This document shows positions 19,077-28,168 of a stretch of 64,000 nucleotides of DNA, one piece after another. The notes under the pieces are model-generated. The model was not told the DNA's origin, did not search any database, and saw nothing but the letters and a program-made list of their open reading frames with translations. The position numbers and the translations under genes were made by a program. The DNA comes from Prochlorococcus sp. AG-347-L21 (GTDB lineage: Bacteria; Cyanobacteriota; Cyanobacteriia; PCC-6307; Cyanobiaceae), in contig QCCQ01000008.1 in assembly GCA_003278875.1 (NCBI GenBank), forward strand, positions 1 to 64,000. The letters are read 5' to 3'. Position 1 is the first letter of the stretch. Each line of letters begins with the position of its first letter.

Positions 19077-20573
19077 TTATGGATGGAAACCAAAAATGGA
19101 ATTGTTTCTTTTTTTAATTTCTTTTATGAAGGTACTGTTTTTTTCAGAGGCTGATCGTTCTGGATAAATTAAGTCATTTATTTTTTTCTTTAGATTATGC
19201 TTGTCGTTTAAAAATAAGACTGACTTTTCTAGAACCTCAACCATAATTGAGACCGCAGTACTTGCTCCGGGAGATGCTCCTAACAAAGCAGATAATGATC
19301 CATCAGATGAATTCACAATCTCAGTTCCAAATTTCAAAGAGCCACCGCCTTCAGTTTTTTTAATTATTTGGACTCTTTGACCAGCATTCTTTAAATACCA
19401 ATCAGAAGGATTAGCTGATGGCATCATATTCTTTAAATTCTCAACTCTTGAATTATGGCTCTTTAATGATTGTGATATTAGGTAATTAATTAAATCGTTG
19501 TTCTTGAAACCAACGTCTAACATAGAAAATATATTATTCTTTTTAATTGAACTAAATAAGTCAAAGTATGAACTTTGTTTTAAAAATTTCGTTGTAAATC
19601 CAGCAAAAGGTCCATATAAGAGGAGTTTTTTATTATCAATCCATCTGGTGTCTAGATGAGGCACAGACATTGGTGGCGATCCAATATCAGCTTTACCATA
19701 AACTTTTGAGTTATGTTTTTCTGTTAGATCTTTTTTCTCGCAAATAAGCCATTTCCCACTAACAGGAAATCCACCATAACTTTTTGCTTCTGGAATTTTT
19801 GATTTTTGCAAATAATTAATTGTTTTTCCACCAGCACCAAGAAAAACATAGCCAGTTCTAATTGAAGTTTTTCTACCTTCAGAACTAATTTCTAGTTCCC
19901 ATTGTTTTTTATCAATTTTCTTTAAATCTATTAATTCTGTTTTGTATCTAATTTCAACATTTTTGTTTAAGGAAACTAATGACAAATACTCTTTAGTTAA
20001 AGTTTCAAAATTAATATCAGTTCCTCTGCCTATTCTGGTAGCAGCAATTTGAGTAGATGGATTTCTATCTTTTGTTATTAGAGGAGCCCATGATGAAATT
20101 TCATCAAAAGATGTAGAAAATTCCATATCGATAAATTCAGGATTTTCGGTCATTTTCTGAAATCTTTTTTTTAAAAAAGAAATATTATCCTGACCAGACA
20201 CAAAGCTAATATGAGGAATAAATTTTAGAAACTTCTTAATATCAATTTTCCCTGCTTCATACAATGAGGCCCATAAAGACATGGATGTTTCAAAAGAACG
20301 ATTTATTGAGAGCGCTTTATCTATTTTTAGATTTCCTTTTTCATCTAAAGGGGTATAGTTTAATTCGCAATTAGCCGCATGTCCTGTACCTGCATTATTA
20401 AAAGCGCCAGTACTTTCACTTCCTGGAGCATTTAATTTTTCTATAATAAGAAATTTTATATCTGGTAAAACTTCTGAAATTAGGAGGGCTAAAGTACTAC
20501 TCATTATCCCTCCTCCTACTAAGACTGCATCAAAGTAGCTATTGTCATTAGTGGGATTTTTAGATGAAGTCAC
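19077..20573 (-). CDS. mqo: Malate:quinone oxidoreductase
   Basis: This FAD enzyme oxidises malate to oxaloacetate and passes electrons to the quinone pool at the membrane. The 498-residue protein has the dinucleotide-binding start [20 protein letters not shown] and the Mqo motifs [27 protein letters not shown] and [12 protein letters not shown]. In an organism with an incomplete TCA cycle it may replace NAD-malate dehydrogenase. It is divergent from nfu with a 70-base gap. Confidence 0.95.
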   Translation of the reverse strand: MTSSKNPTNDNSYFDAVLVGGGIMSSTLALLISEVLPDIKFLIIEKLNAPGSESTGAFNNAGTGHAANCELNYTPLDEKGNLKIDKALSINRSFETSMSLWASLYEAGKIDIKKFLKFIPHISFVSGQDNISFLKKRFQKMTENPEFIDMEFSTSFDEISSWAPLITKDRNPSTQIAATRIGRGTDINFETLTKEYLSLVSLNKNVEIRYKTELIDLKKIDKKQWELEISSEGRKTSIRTGYVFLGAGGKTINYLQKSKIPEAKSYGGFPVSGKWLICEKKDLTEKHNSKVYGKADIGSPPMSVPHLDTRWIDNKKLLLYGPFAGFTTKFLKQSSYFDLFSSIKKNNIFSMLDVGFKNNDLINYLISQSLKSHNSRVENLKNMMPSANPSDWYLKNAGQRVQIIKKTEGGGSLKFGTEIVNSSDGSLSALLGASPGASTAVSIMVEVLEKSVLFLNDKHNLKKKINDLIYPERSASEKNSTFIKEIKKRNNSIFGFHP

Positions 20574-20643
20574 AACAGAAAATTATCTTTTTTGCAATTA
20601 ATCAGATTTCTTTCTAGGCTTATTATAAAGTTAATCCAAAATT

Positions 20644-20889
20644 ATGAGTACTGAAACACTCTCGCTGACAAACGAAAATGTAGAAAAAGTCCTTGACGAG
20701 CTAAGACCTTTTTTAATTTCTGATGGAGGTAATGTAGAGATTGCAGAAATAGATGGTCCAATTGTCAAAGTCAGACTTCAAGGAGCATGTGGTAGTTGCC
20801 CAAGTAGCACTATGACTCTCAAAATGGGTATTGAAAGAAAGTTAAAAGAAATGATTCCTGAAATAAGCGAAGTTGTCCAGGTTTTATAA
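20644..20889 (+). CDS. nfuA: NifU-like iron-sulfur scaffold protein
   Basis: The 81-residue protein is a stand-alone NifU C-terminal domain. It builds and hands over [4Fe-4S] clusters; in cyanobacteria it serves photosystem I among others. The cluster-binding CxxC is in [19 protein letters not shown], near residue 50. The head [18 protein letters not shown] is typical. It is complete and matches the single-domain cyanobacterial Nfu in length. Confidence 0.93.
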   Translation: MSTETLSLTNENVEKVLDELRPFLISDGGNVEIAEIDGPIVKVRLQGACGSCPSSTMTLKMGIERKLKEMIPEISEVVQVL

Positions 20890-20910
20890 AAATTTTTTAA
20901 CTGAAATATA

Positions 20911-21168
20911 TTATTTAGTTTTTAATTCCTTCAACAAAGATGATTCCATATCAAGGCAATCAATTGGAAGTCCTTGACCAATAGCGATTAAAAGAGGTGC
21001 AAGAATTCCTAAAGTAAAAACTAAATTTGATTGGCTTACATCATATTTACTCAAAGTAAAAGTTATCAAATAAATAATTGAAAAATAAGCATGTAGTGAA
21101 AAAAATTCTTTTGGCTTTAACACTGGCCACCTTAAAGTATTTCCCAAGAAATATAAAAAACCTGTCAT
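20911..21168 (-). CDS. Small membrane protein of unknown function (85 aa)
   Basis: The protein has two predicted membrane spans, one in FFSLHAYFSIIYLITFTLSK and one in LVFTLGILAPLLIAIGQG. It starts with GFLYFLGNTLRWPVLKP and has a short charged tail ELKTK. It converges with nfu (21-base gap). The length and style match short picocyanobacterial membrane proteins, but I do not recognise a family. Confidence 0.65.
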   Translation of the reverse strand: MTGFLYFLGNTLRWPVLKPKEFFSLHAYFSIIYLITFTLSKYDVSQSNLVFTLGILAPLLIAIGQGLPIDCLDMESSLLKELKTK

Positions 21169-21294
21169 AAATAAATAGTTACATGAAGATTAAACCAAAT
21201 ATAAACATAATCCTTTTTAGAGACTATTTATAAAAAAATTTACCTAAGATAATAATTAAAAAAACATTAAATCTTCGTTTCTATTTGTAAAAGC

Positions 21295-21324
21295 TAGACA
21301 TGCAGTTAAAAATAAGCTTATAAT
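21295..21324 (+). promoter_or_regulatory. Sigma-70-type promoter of the DUF4278 gene
   Basis: A -35-like box tagaca (21295-21300) is followed after 18 bases by a perfect -10 box tataat (21319-21324). Transcription would start near 21331 and give a leader of about 90 bases that includes the G+C-rich element. This is one of the cleanest promoters in the window. Confidence 0.65.
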
Positions 21325-21334
21325 TATTTGGTAG

Positions 21335-21423
21335 CAATCGCTACTTTTTCGTTCACCCTCATTTGAGGGCGCAGTTCGAGTCATACCATGGAACGGGGGA
21401 TGGCCGTGTTGTCACATCGAAAC
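21335..21423 (+). promoter_or_regulatory. Structured G+C-rich leader upstream of the DUF4278 gene
   Basis: The stretch holds a perfect hairpin ccctca-tt-tgaggg (21356-21369) and then a block including ccatggaacgggggatgg, all much richer in G+C than the rest of the region. The block contains two in-frame ATGs (21388 and 21400) that would add MERGMAVLSHRN to the protein. Because the odd composition runs on both sides of the first ATG, an RNA element with a regulatory job is more likely than plain coding sequence. A translated leader cannot be ruled out. Confidence 0.5.
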
Positions 21424-21597
21424 ATGACTACTTTAACTTACAGAGGTAAAAACTACGTTCAAAACAAAGAAGCTGCTAAAAAGCAACTTGTTGAACTTAC
21501 CTACAGAAGAAACGTATACACCAACAGAATGGATGACGCTTCTTCTAGTAATGAAAAAGCAGAATTAAATTACAGAGGTGTTAATTACACTAAATAA
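21424..21597 (+). CDS. DUF4278 family protein
   Basis: The protein is a two-fold repeat of the DUF4278 motif: TLTYRGKNYVQNK at the start and ELNYRGVNYTK at the end, with ELTYRRNVY between them. This family is common and often in several copies in Prochlorococcus and Synechococcus; its function is not known, and some members respond to stress. I chose ATG 21424 because family members usually begin right before (L)TYRG. The ORF-track start at 21388 adds 12 residues encoded by the leader. A strong promoter and a strong terminator make this a single-gene unit with high expected expression. Confidence 0.75.
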   Translation: MTTLTYRGKNYVQNKEAAKKQLVELTYRRNVYTNRMDDASSSNEKAELNYRGVNYTK

Positions 21598-21614
21598 TTT
21601 AATTTAAAAAGATC

Positions 21615-21643
21615 AAGCCCCTTTTTAAAAGGGGCTTTTTTTT
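21615..21643 (+). terminator. Rho-independent terminator of the DUF4278 gene
   Basis: The arms aagcccctttt and aaaaggggctt form a strong stem, followed by an unbroken run of T, 18 bases after the stop codon. This is the best intrinsic terminator in the window. Confidence 0.9.
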
Positions 21644-21674
21644 GGCTATATTTATCAAGAGTTCTTAAAAAAAT

Positions 21675-22469
21675 ATGTCTGAAAGTTGCTGCAATACAAA
21701 TACATCGAATAAAGCAACTAATCAATTCGTTCATAAAGATGCGATTCAAGAAAGGTATGGTTCAGCCGCACTAGAAAAAGAAAGTTGTCTTTGTACACCA
21801 GTTGGTTTTAATCCCGTTTTACTTGAAGCAATTCCTCAGGAAGTTATAGAAAGAGACTATGGATGCGGAGATCCAACAAAATATGTTCAAAAAAATGATA
21901 TAGTCTTAGATCTTGGAAGTGGTAGCGGCAAAAATGCTTTTATTTGTGCCCAAATTGTTGGGAAAGAAGGAAAAGTAATTGGAGTTGATCAGAATCCTGA
22001 CATGCTTTCTTTATCTAGATCAGCCTCTAAAGAAGTTACAAAAAATATAGGTTTCAATAATACAGAATTTCTTGAGGGATCAATTGAAAAACTTGATGAA
22101 TTAGATAAAGATTTAAATCCATTAATCGGCGATAAATCAGTTGATATTATTCTAAGCAATTGCGTTTTAAACTTGGTAAGTCCAGAATCTAGAAGTAACC
22201 TTCTAAGAAATATAAAAAGAGTTTTAAACGATAATGGAAGAATTGCAATTAGCGATATTGTCTCTAACAAAAAAGTTCCTTTAAGATTACAAAATGATCA
22301 TGACCTATGGACAGGATGTATTAGTGGAGCATGGTATGAGCCGGATTTTATAAGTGATTTCAAAGAACTTGGATTTAAAAATTTAGAATTTGCAGAAAGG
22401 AGTACTGAACCTTGGAAAGTAATTGAGGATATAGAGTTTAGAACAGTAACTTTGGTAGGCAATATCTAA
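21675..22469 (+). CDS. arsM: SAM-dependent methyltransferase, ArsM (arsenite methyltransferase) type
   Basis: The 264-residue protein has the SAM site VLDLGSGSGKNAF near residue 78. It also keeps cysteines at the places used by ArsM to hold arsenite: GCGDP before the SAM site, LSNCVLNL in the middle and WTGCISGAW near residue 217. ArsM makes methylated arsenicals, a known detoxification route in phosphate-poor oceans where arsenate is taken up. The N-terminal ESCCNTNTSN adds a Cys pair. A general UbiE-like methyltransferase is the alternative, but the three cysteines favour ArsM. Assay of substrate is lacking. Confidence 0.72.
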   Translation: MSESCCNTNTSNKATNQFVHKDAIQERYGSAALEKESCLCTPVGFNPVLLEAIPQEVIERDYGCGDPTKYVQKNDIVLDLGSGSGKNAFICAQIVGKEGKVIGVDQNPDMLSLSRSASKEVTKNIGFNNTEFLEGSIEKLDELDKDLNPLIGDKSVDIILSNCVLNLVSPESRSNLLRNIKRVLNDNGRIAISDIVSNKKVPLRLQNDHDLWTGCISGAWYEPDFISDFKELGFKNLEFAERSTEPWKVIEDIEFRTVTLVGNI

Positions 22470-22504
22470 CAAATTCAAGAGTTGAAAATATAATATAAAT
22501 TTCC

Positions 22505-23680
22505 ATGAGAAATAATCTAAGAGATCAAATACCCGCATTAAAAAATAAGTATTATTTCAACTATGGCGGTCAAGGACCATTACCAAAATCTTCTCTAGAA
22601 GCAATAGTTAAAACTTGGGAAACCATCCAAGATTTAGGACCATTTACCAATGATATGTGGCCTTTTATTTACAAAGAAATATTGACCACAAAAAGAATCA
22701 TTGCGCAAAAATTAGGTGTCAATTCAAAGAATATAGCTTTTACCGAAAATATCTCTTCCGGTATGATTTTGCCCTTTTGGGGAATAAAAGTAGAAGAGGG
22801 AGAAGAGTTGTTAATAAGTGACTGTGAACATCCTGGAGTAGTGGCTGCAAGTCGAGAATTTTGCAGAAGAAATAAATTAATATTCAAAATTTTGCCAATC
22901 CAAAAAATTAAAAATCTAAATGACGAAAATATAATTTTAGAGATTTTGAAAAATCTAAATAGTAAGACTAAGATCCTAATTATTTCTCATATCTTATGGA
23001 ACTTTGGATATAAAATTCCTTTAAAACAAATTTCTATCGAATTAAAAAAAAATCGAGAAAACTCTTATCTACTTGTTGATGGTGCTCAGACCTTTGGGCA
23101 CATAAATATTGAAGAAGAAGTTCTTTATTCTGATTTATATTCGATAACATCTCATAAGTGGGCATGTGGGCCAGAAGGTCTTGGAGCAATTTATGTCTCG
23201 GATAAATTTATTCATGAAACAGATCCAACAATAATTGGCTGGAAATCATTAAAAAAAGAACAAGGAATCTATGAGCCTTCAGATAATCTTTTTCATAATG
23301 ATGCCAGAAAATTTGAAGTAGCGACATCTTGTATTCCTTTGCTTGCAGGGCTGCGTAATTCTTTAGATCTTTTGGATAAAGACTGCCCTGAAAAAGATAA
23401 AACCAAAAATATAAAAGAATTAAGTGAGAAACTTTGGGATGAATTAAATCAATCAAAGGAAATTGAATTAGTTTTAGAAAAAAAATACTTAAATGGTATT
23501 GTTAGTTTCAATATCGAAAATATTAAAGATAAGGATAAATTTGTAAAGAAACTTGGAGAAAAGAAAATTTGGATCAGAGTTTTAGAAGATCCAAAATGGT
23601 TTAGAGCATGCGTACATCAAATGACTACAGAAGATGAGATTGATTTACTTTCTAAGGAAATTAAAAAAATTATAAATTAA
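22505..23680 (+). CDS. Class V aminotransferase / cysteine (cystine) lyase-like PLP enzyme
   Basis: The 391-residue PLP enzyme is of the aminotransferase class V fold. The PLP lysine is in TSHKWACGPEGLGAIYV near residue 220, the Asp and His contacts are in LLVDGAQTFGHI, and the start YYFNYGGQGPLPKSS matches the cyanobacterial cystine lyase (C-DES) and isopenicillin-N-epimerase-like branch. True cysteine desulfurases have a catalytic Cys loop that I do not see here, so a lyase or aminotransferase role is more likely than IscS/SufS. It follows arsM by 35 bases and may share its transcript. Confidence 0.75.
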   Translation: MRNNLRDQIPALKNKYYFNYGGQGPLPKSSLEAIVKTWETIQDLGPFTNDMWPFIYKEILTTKRIIAQKLGVNSKNIAFTENISSGMILPFWGIKVEEGEELLISDCEHPGVVAASREFCRRNKLIFKILPIQKIKNLNDENIILEILKNLNSKTKILIISHILWNFGYKIPLKQISIELKKNRENSYLLVDGAQTFGHINIEEEVLYSDLYSITSHKWACGPEGLGAIYVSDKFIHETDPTIIGWKSLKKEQGIYEPSDNLFHNDARKFEVATSCIPLLAGLRNSLDLLDKDCPEKDKTKNIKELSEKLWDELNQSKEIELVLEKKYLNGIVSFNIENIKDKDKFVKKLGEKKIWIRVLEDPKWFRACVHQMTTEDEIDLLSKEIKKIIN

Positions 23681-23756
23681 ATAATTAGAAATTTTTTGAT
23701 GAGAGGCACTTGCATTTCAAGAAAATAAAGAGAATATAAAGAAAATGATAATTTAA

Positions 23757-23939
23757 ATGGAATCAATTAAACCTCCCAAAAGAATTATTAAGAAACAGCT
23801 TAAAAATATTAATAAAGCAATTATTGAAATTGCAGAAATGAAATTTAAAAATATTGAAGAAAAAGAAGAAAAATTAGATGCGCTTGTTTTTTTAAAGAAT
23901 CAAATATTGAAGAAGGCCGAGAAGTTAGAAATAAAATAA
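23757..23939 (+). CDS. Small coiled-coil hypothetical protein (60 aa)
   Basis: The 60-residue reading frame starts MESIKPPKRIIKKQLKNINK and is almost wholly helical, with a heptad-like Leu/Ile pattern and many Lys and Glu. It lies alone between the class V aminotransferase and another small ORF. The composition is only partly different from that of translated spacer DNA, so the call is moderate. Function unknown. Confidence 0.45.
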   Translation: MESIKPPKRIIKKQLKNINKAIIEIAEMKFKNIEEKEEKLDALVFLKNQILKKAEKLEIK

Positions 23940-24076
23940 CTAAATAATTTAAAAAAAATTTTCTTTAAATAAATTTATTTTTTTCTTAATAACTTATTAA
24001 CTCAATAATCTTAGGGTTTGTATGTCTTCATTATTTTACGCCTTGAATATTGAAGACAATCATATAAAAAAAATAA

Positions 24077-24292
24077 ATGATTATAAAAAATTCAACTTCT
24101 ACGAAAAGATCAAATCAAGCAAAAGACAAGGAGCAAATCAAATATTCCTCTAAAGAAAGTTTTAAAAGAGAAAATAAATCCCTTTTGGATGATTCGGAAT
24201 TAATCAAAAATTATAATGATTCTCTCAAATCACCTCAATCAAGGAGACTATACAAAATAACAGAGAGTGAATTTCATACAGACATAATTTAG
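24077..24292 (+). CDS. Small hydrophilic hypothetical protein (71 aa)
   Basis: The 71-residue frame has a Lys/Ser-rich first half and an end with SPQSRRLYKITESEFHTDII, which looks more like real protein. No domain or membrane span is seen. A competing 43-residue frame begins at ATG 24022 and overlaps it. The evidence for expression is weak. Confidence 0.4.
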   Translation: MIIKNSTSTKRSNQAKDKEQIKYSSKESFKRENKSLLDDSELIKNYNDSLKSPQSRRLYKITESEFHTDII

Positions 24293-24393
24293 GTCAACCT
24301 TTTTTTCTAATATTTTTGAATTCTTTCAATAACAATTTCTATTGAAAAGAGTAGGTATTATTGCTAACAATGTATAAAACTTTTTAAAGAAAT

Positions 24394-24483
24394 ATGGAGC
24401 TAAATACTTTCTTGCTTATCTTATTAGTCATCGCAAATTTTACAAATTTATATCTGACTCATTTCAAAAGAAAGAAAAGGTAG
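24394..24483 (+). CDS. Possible single-span membrane peptide (29 aa)
   Basis: This very short frame is not in the ORF track. From ATG 24394 it encodes MELNTFLLILLVIANFTNLY followed by LTHFKRKKR and a TAG at 24481-24483. An acidic residue, 15-20 hydrophobic residues and then a strongly basic tail is the layout of short thylakoid peptides such as those of photosystems and cytochrome b6f. It matches none of them that I know. A purine-rich stretch (aaagaaat) precedes the start. Expression data would be needed. Confidence 0.4.
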   Translation: MELNTFLLILLVIANFTNLYLTHFKRKKR

Positions 24484-24513
24484 TAGTTTTTACAATTTAA
24501 ATAAAGCTTTATT

Positions 24514-25218
24514 TTACCAAGGAATCTCTGAGCTATCCCATGCAATAAATTTTCCACTAGATGCTGGATTTTGATTTTTAATAATATTGATCAAAAATTG
24601 GGATGATTTTTCTTTACTAAATAATTTATGTTCTGGAACAAATTTATGAAAAGGTCTAGATAGATCAGTATCTACTGTCCCTGGATGAAGCAATGTAATA
24701 GTAGCCTTTGGGAAACGTCTAGCCCATTCAATACTTAAAGACTTAAAAAACTGATTTTGCGCAGATTTTGCAGCTCTATATGAATACCAACCTCCAGTTT
24801 GATTATCTCCAATGCTGCCCACTCTTGCACTTATACTTGCAAAATTAAAATCAAAATCTTTTGGTATAAATTCTTCAATAGTTTTAGCTAATAAAATAGG
24901 AGAAAAGGCATTTATTGAAAAACTTTCAATCATATTTTTTTTATCAAGATGTTGTAATCTTTTTTCTGGTTGAAGAGAATCACTATGAAGTCTACCTGTA
25001 GCATTAACAACTAGCCTTAATTTTGAAGGATGATTTGATATTTTATTTTTCAACTGCAAAAGGGATTGAGAATCCTCTATATCTAATTCCCAAAAAGGAT
25101 TAAATTCACTTTTTCTGCCGCACAAAACAACATCTAAATCTTTTTCACTTTCATTAAGATCTTTAGCTAGTTGTGTTCCAATTCCACCTGCACCTACAAC
25201 TAAGGCTAAGCCTTTCAT
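24514..25218 (-). CDS. Short-chain dehydrogenase/reductase family protein
   Basis: The 234-residue protein has a Rossmann start LALVVGAGGIGTQLAKDL (GxxxGIG), the middle motif VVNATGRLH in place of the usual NNAG, the catalytic Ser in FNFASISARVGS and the YxxxK pair in WYSYRAAKSAQ. The ending PGTVDTDLSRPF is also typical. It resembles the CsgA-like SDR group; the substrate is not known. It lies about 80 bases after murE on the same strand. Confidence 0.88.
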   Translation of the reverse strand: MKGLALVVGAGGIGTQLAKDLNESEKDLDVVLCGRKSEFNPFWELDIEDSQSLLQLKNKISNHPSKLRLVVNATGRLHSDSLQPEKRLQHLDKKNMIESFSINAFSPILLAKTIEEFIPKDFDFNFASISARVGSIGDNQTGGWYSYRAAKSAQNQFFKSLSIEWARRFPKATITLLHPGTVDTDLSRPFHKFVPEHKLFSKEKSSQFLINIIKNQNPASSGKFIAWDSSEIPW

Positions 25219-25299
25219 TTTATTAAAAATAACTCCATTGATTCTAAGAAACTTTTCTTGTGATTTGCGTAAAGATCTTTCATATTTGATTAGGAAATT

Positions 25300-26835
25300 T
25301 TATTTAGATTTATTTTTTTCTTTTAATAATTTATAAGCTATTTTTCTATCATCAAAATTAATAACTTTATCATTGAGAATTTGGTAGTCTTCATGTCCTT
25401 TTCCTGCAATTAAAACAATATCTTTTTTATTGGCAAATTTAATAGATTCATTTATTGCTTTAAATCTATCAATTTCAATTATTATTTTTTCTCTTTTTTT
25501 TATACCAATCAAAATATCATTAACTATCTTTTGGGGTTCTTCTGATCTAGGATTATCTGAAGTTATAAAAAGTTGATCAGACAACTCTTCAGCTATTGAT
25601 CCCATTAAAGGCCTTTTACTACGATCACGATCTCCGCCACAACCAAAAACAGTTATTAGTTTCCCTTCACAAAGTTTTTTAATTGATTGCAAAACTTTTT
25701 TTAATCCATCAGGAGTGTGGGCATAATCAACAATTACTGTTGGGAGAGATTTTGAAACGTCATTATTATCAATTTGTATTTTCTCCATTCTCCCAGGAGC
25801 ACCAGGGAAAGATTGTATTAACTTTGATAGATCTTTTAAAGAAAAATTAAGTTTATACAAAATTGTTATTGCTTGAATCGCATTCATTAAATTAAATTCA
25901 CCGACAAGTGGAACAAAAAGTTGAATTTTTTCCCTAGGTGTATGAAAAATACAGGTGGAACCACTTTCAGTAAATTTTTTATCTGTTACGAAAAAAAAAT
26001 CATCATTTTCAAATTCACTTTCAGTAATCTTTGTAGAGACTAATAAAGATCTTTTTTCAAGATCAGATGATAATTTAGATATCCAATGGTCATCATGATT
26101 TAATACACAAATCCCATCTTTTTCTTTTAAGTAAGGCGGGAAAAATAATTTTCTTTTTATTTGAAAATATGATTCCATATCTGAGTGATAATCAAGATGA
26201 TCTTGAGTTAAATTAGTAAAAATAGCCGCCTCAAATTCGCATCCTGATATCCTGTTTTGAGCAATAGAATGAGAACTTACCTCTAATATCGCGAATTCAG
26301 ATTCTGCCTCAACAGCTGCATTTAATTTCTGTTGGAGTTTATCGGCAAAATCAGTTGTATGAAGAGCCACTTCTGAAAAGCCAGGCCATCTATTGAGCAA
26401 GGTCCCAAATAATGCAGTCTTTTTCCCTAATTTTTTTAAAAGATATTCCAATAAAAAAGTAATTGTCGTTTTTCCATTTGTACCCGTAACACCAATAAGT
26501 TTAAGTTTTCTTGAAGGCCTATTCCAAAACTCAGCTACTATTTGACCAAAAATATAATCTAAATTATCCTCTATAACCAAAATCCTTTCTCGATCAATAG
26601 ATCCAATTTTCTCTTTTGCAGCAGATCCAATAATGGCAGCCTCTGCGCCATTTTCAATTGCCTCAATACAATATTTTCCTCCATCAACATTTAAACCAGG
26701 CATACCTAAAAATAAAGTTCCTTTTTGTACTTCTTTAGAGTTAAAAGAAATATTATTTATTTCATGATCGATTAAATCTAATGGAAGAATAATTCCTACC
26801 AAATCTAAAAGTTTATGTAATTTTATAGATCTCAT
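25300..26835 (-). CDS. murE: UDP-N-acetylmuramoyl-tripeptide synthetase (meso-DAP-adding)
   Basis: MurE adds the third amino acid of the peptidoglycan stem peptide. The 511-residue protein has the three Mur ligase domains. The ATP loop is GVTGTNGKTTITFLLE near residue 116, the carbamoyl-lysine region is in FAILEVSSHSIAQNR, and the specificity motif DNPRSEEP near residue 425 marks meso-diaminopimelate as the substrate. It begins 8 bases after the glutaredoxin-like gene on the same strand. Confidence 0.96.
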   Translation of the reverse strand: MRSIKLHKLLDLVGIILPLDLIDHEINNISFNSKEVQKGTLFLGMPGLNVDGGKYCIEAIENGAEAAIIGSAAKEKIGSIDRERILVIEDNLDYIFGQIVAEFWNRPSRKLKLIGVTGTNGKTTITFLLEYLLKKLGKKTALFGTLLNRWPGFSEVALHTTDFADKLQQKLNAAVEAESEFAILEVSSHSIAQNRISGCEFEAAIFTNLTQDHLDYHSDMESYFQIKRKLFFPPYLKEKDGICVLNHDDHWISKLSSDLEKRSLLVSTKITESEFENDDFFFVTDKKFTESGSTCIFHTPREKIQLFVPLVGEFNLMNAIQAITILYKLNFSLKDLSKLIQSFPGAPGRMEKIQIDNNDVSKSLPTVIVDYAHTPDGLKKVLQSIKKLCEGKLITVFGCGGDRDRSKRPLMGSIAEELSDQLFITSDNPRSEEPQKIVNDILIGIKKREKIIIEIDRFKAINESIKFANKKDIVLIAGKGHEDYQILNDKVINFDDRKIAYKLLKEKNKSK

Positions 26836-26843
26836 ATGAAAAA

Positions 26844-27146
26844 TTATTTCTCAAGAATGGTACCAATATTTTTTTGAAACCAATTCTTTAATTGATCATC
26901 TTTTAATCTTGGAGAAATGCGAGGCAATTCTATAATCCCATCGGACCTAATTCCTTCAACAGCAATAACAGGTACTTCATAATCATATTTTTTATATTTA
27001 TATTTATATAAATCGACTCTATCAATATCAATTTCTTTAAGCTCCTCTAGATCAGGGAATAACTCATTAAGATTTATTTTTGCCAGTTTGTTTTTTAATG
27101 AATCACAAAGGCAACATCCCTGCCTAACAAAAATAAATATTTTCAT
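26844..27146 (-). CDS. Glutaredoxin-like protein (DUF836 family)
   Basis: The 100-residue thioredoxin-fold protein starts KIFIFVRQGCCLCDSLKNKL, with a CxxC centre (CCLC), and has the cis-Pro region YEVPVIAVEG. This is the DUF836 group of glutaredoxin-like proteins. It lies between yidD (4-base gap) and murE (8-base gap). A thiol redox role is inferred from the fold only. Confidence 0.88.
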   Translation of the reverse strand: MKIFIFVRQGCCLCDSLKNKLAKINLNELFPDLEELKEIDIDRVDLYKYKYKKYDYEVPVIAVEGIRSDGIIELPRISPRLKDDQLKNWFQKNIGTILEK

Positions 27147-27150
27147 TCAT

Positions 27151-27387
27151 TTAGTCAGGCACAGGGTCACATCCACAGGGAGTTAAAGGATGACATCTAC
27201 CTAATCTTCTTAATGTTAACCACCCTCCCTTCCAAGGACCATGTCTAGAAATTGCCTCATATCCATAAGAGCTGCAACTTGGAATAAATCTGCATCTTGG
27301 TCCGAAAAAAGGAGAAAACCACTTTTGATAAAATGAAATCAAAAAAAGAAGTATAGAAGTAATTGATTTATTAATAGTTTTGAACAC
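27151..27387 (-). CDS. yidD: Membrane protein insertion efficiency factor YidD
   Basis: YidD is a small membrane-associated protein that assists YidC in inserting proteins. The 78 residues include the family pattern [35 protein letters not shown] and the end [16 protein letters not shown]. All conserved Cys are present. It heads the yidD-DUF836-murE cluster and is divergent from rpsD. Confidence 0.95.
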   Translation of the reverse strand: MFKTINKSITSILLFLISFYQKWFSPFFGPRCRFIPSCSSYGYEAISRHGPWKGGWLTLRRLGRCHPLTPCGCDPVPD

Positions 27388-27482
27388 TTTAATGATGTAA
27401 AATAATATTTCCAGTAGTAATTAGTTTAATTGAATTTAATCAATTATCCAATTTATTGCAAATTTCTATTTAATTTAAAATT

Positions 27483-28091
27483 ATGTCAAGATACCGCGGT
27501 CCCAGATTAAGGGTTACGCGTCGCTTGGGAGAACTACCAGGTCTCACCAGGAAAGCTTCAAAGAAGTCTAATCCTCCAGGTCAGCACGGCCAAGCCCGTC
27601 GCAAGCGATCAGAATATGCAATTCGTCTAGAAGAAAAGCAGAAACTTAGGTTTAATTATGGAGTTTCTGAAAAACAACTAGTTCGTTATGTAAAAAAAGC
27701 TAGAGCTCAAGAAGGATCTACAGGAACTAACCTACTAAGACTTTTAGAAAACAGACTTGATAATGTTTGTTTTAGATTAGGTTTTGGAGGTACTATTCCA
27801 GGCTCAAGACAATTAGTAAATCATGGCCATGTAACCGTTAATGGAAAGGTTCTTGATATTGCTGGTTATCAATGCAAATCAGGCGATGTAATCGGAATTA
27901 AAGAAAACAAAGCAAGTAAAAAACTTGTAGAAGGTAATATAGAATTCCCTGGCTTAGCAAATGTCCCACCTCATCTTGATTTAGACAAGCCTAAATTAAC
28001 GGGAAAAATAAATGGAAAATGCGATAGAGAGTGGGTGGCTCTTGAAATAAACGAACTACTAGTTGTTGAATATTATTCAAGAAAAGTTTAA
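27483..28091 (+). CDS. rpsD: 30S ribosomal protein S4
   Basis: S4 is a primary 16S-rRNA-binding protein that helps start small-subunit assembly. The 202-residue protein begins [20 protein letters not shown] and has the S4 RNA-binding domain with [32 protein letters not shown]. Cysteine-type zinc ligands are missing, as in other cyanobacterial and plastid S4. Its codon use is less A/T-biased than the neighbours, as expected for a highly expressed gene. Confidence 0.98.
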   Translation: MSRYRGPRLRVTRRLGELPGLTRKASKKSNPPGQHGQARRKRSEYAIRLEEKQKLRFNYGVSEKQLVRYVKKARAQEGSTGTNLLRLLENRLDNVCFRLGFGGTIPGSRQLVNHGHVTVNGKVLDIAGYQCKSGDVIGIKENKASKKLVEGNIEFPGLANVPPHLDLDKPKLTGKINGKCDREWVALEINELLVVEYYSRKV

Positions 28092-28111
28092 TACTACTTT
28101 TCTTTGGATTA

Positions 28112-28145
28112 TTAAATCTCTCATTAAAAAAAATGAGAGATTTAA
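28112..28145 (+). terminator. Hairpin terminator after rpsD
   Basis: The arms ttaaatctctcatt and aatgagagatttaa form a 14-pair stem around a short A-rich loop, 20 bases after the rpsD stop. The following sequence is T-rich but not a pure T-run. The near-perfect symmetry would also work on the minus strand. Confidence 0.7.
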
Positions 28146-28168
28146 TTTAATTCTTATTTTTAAAAATA

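Noticed and set aside
21388-21423. N-terminal extension MERGMAVLSHRN of the DUF4278 protein
   Set aside because: The extension lies in a G+C-rich structured block that continues upstream of the ATG, and family members normally start right before the TYRG motif. Kept only as an alternative start.
24022-24153. 43-residue frame starting MSSLFYALNIEDNH
   Set aside because: It overlaps the 71-residue ORF in another frame and neither has firm support; I kept the longer one at low confidence.
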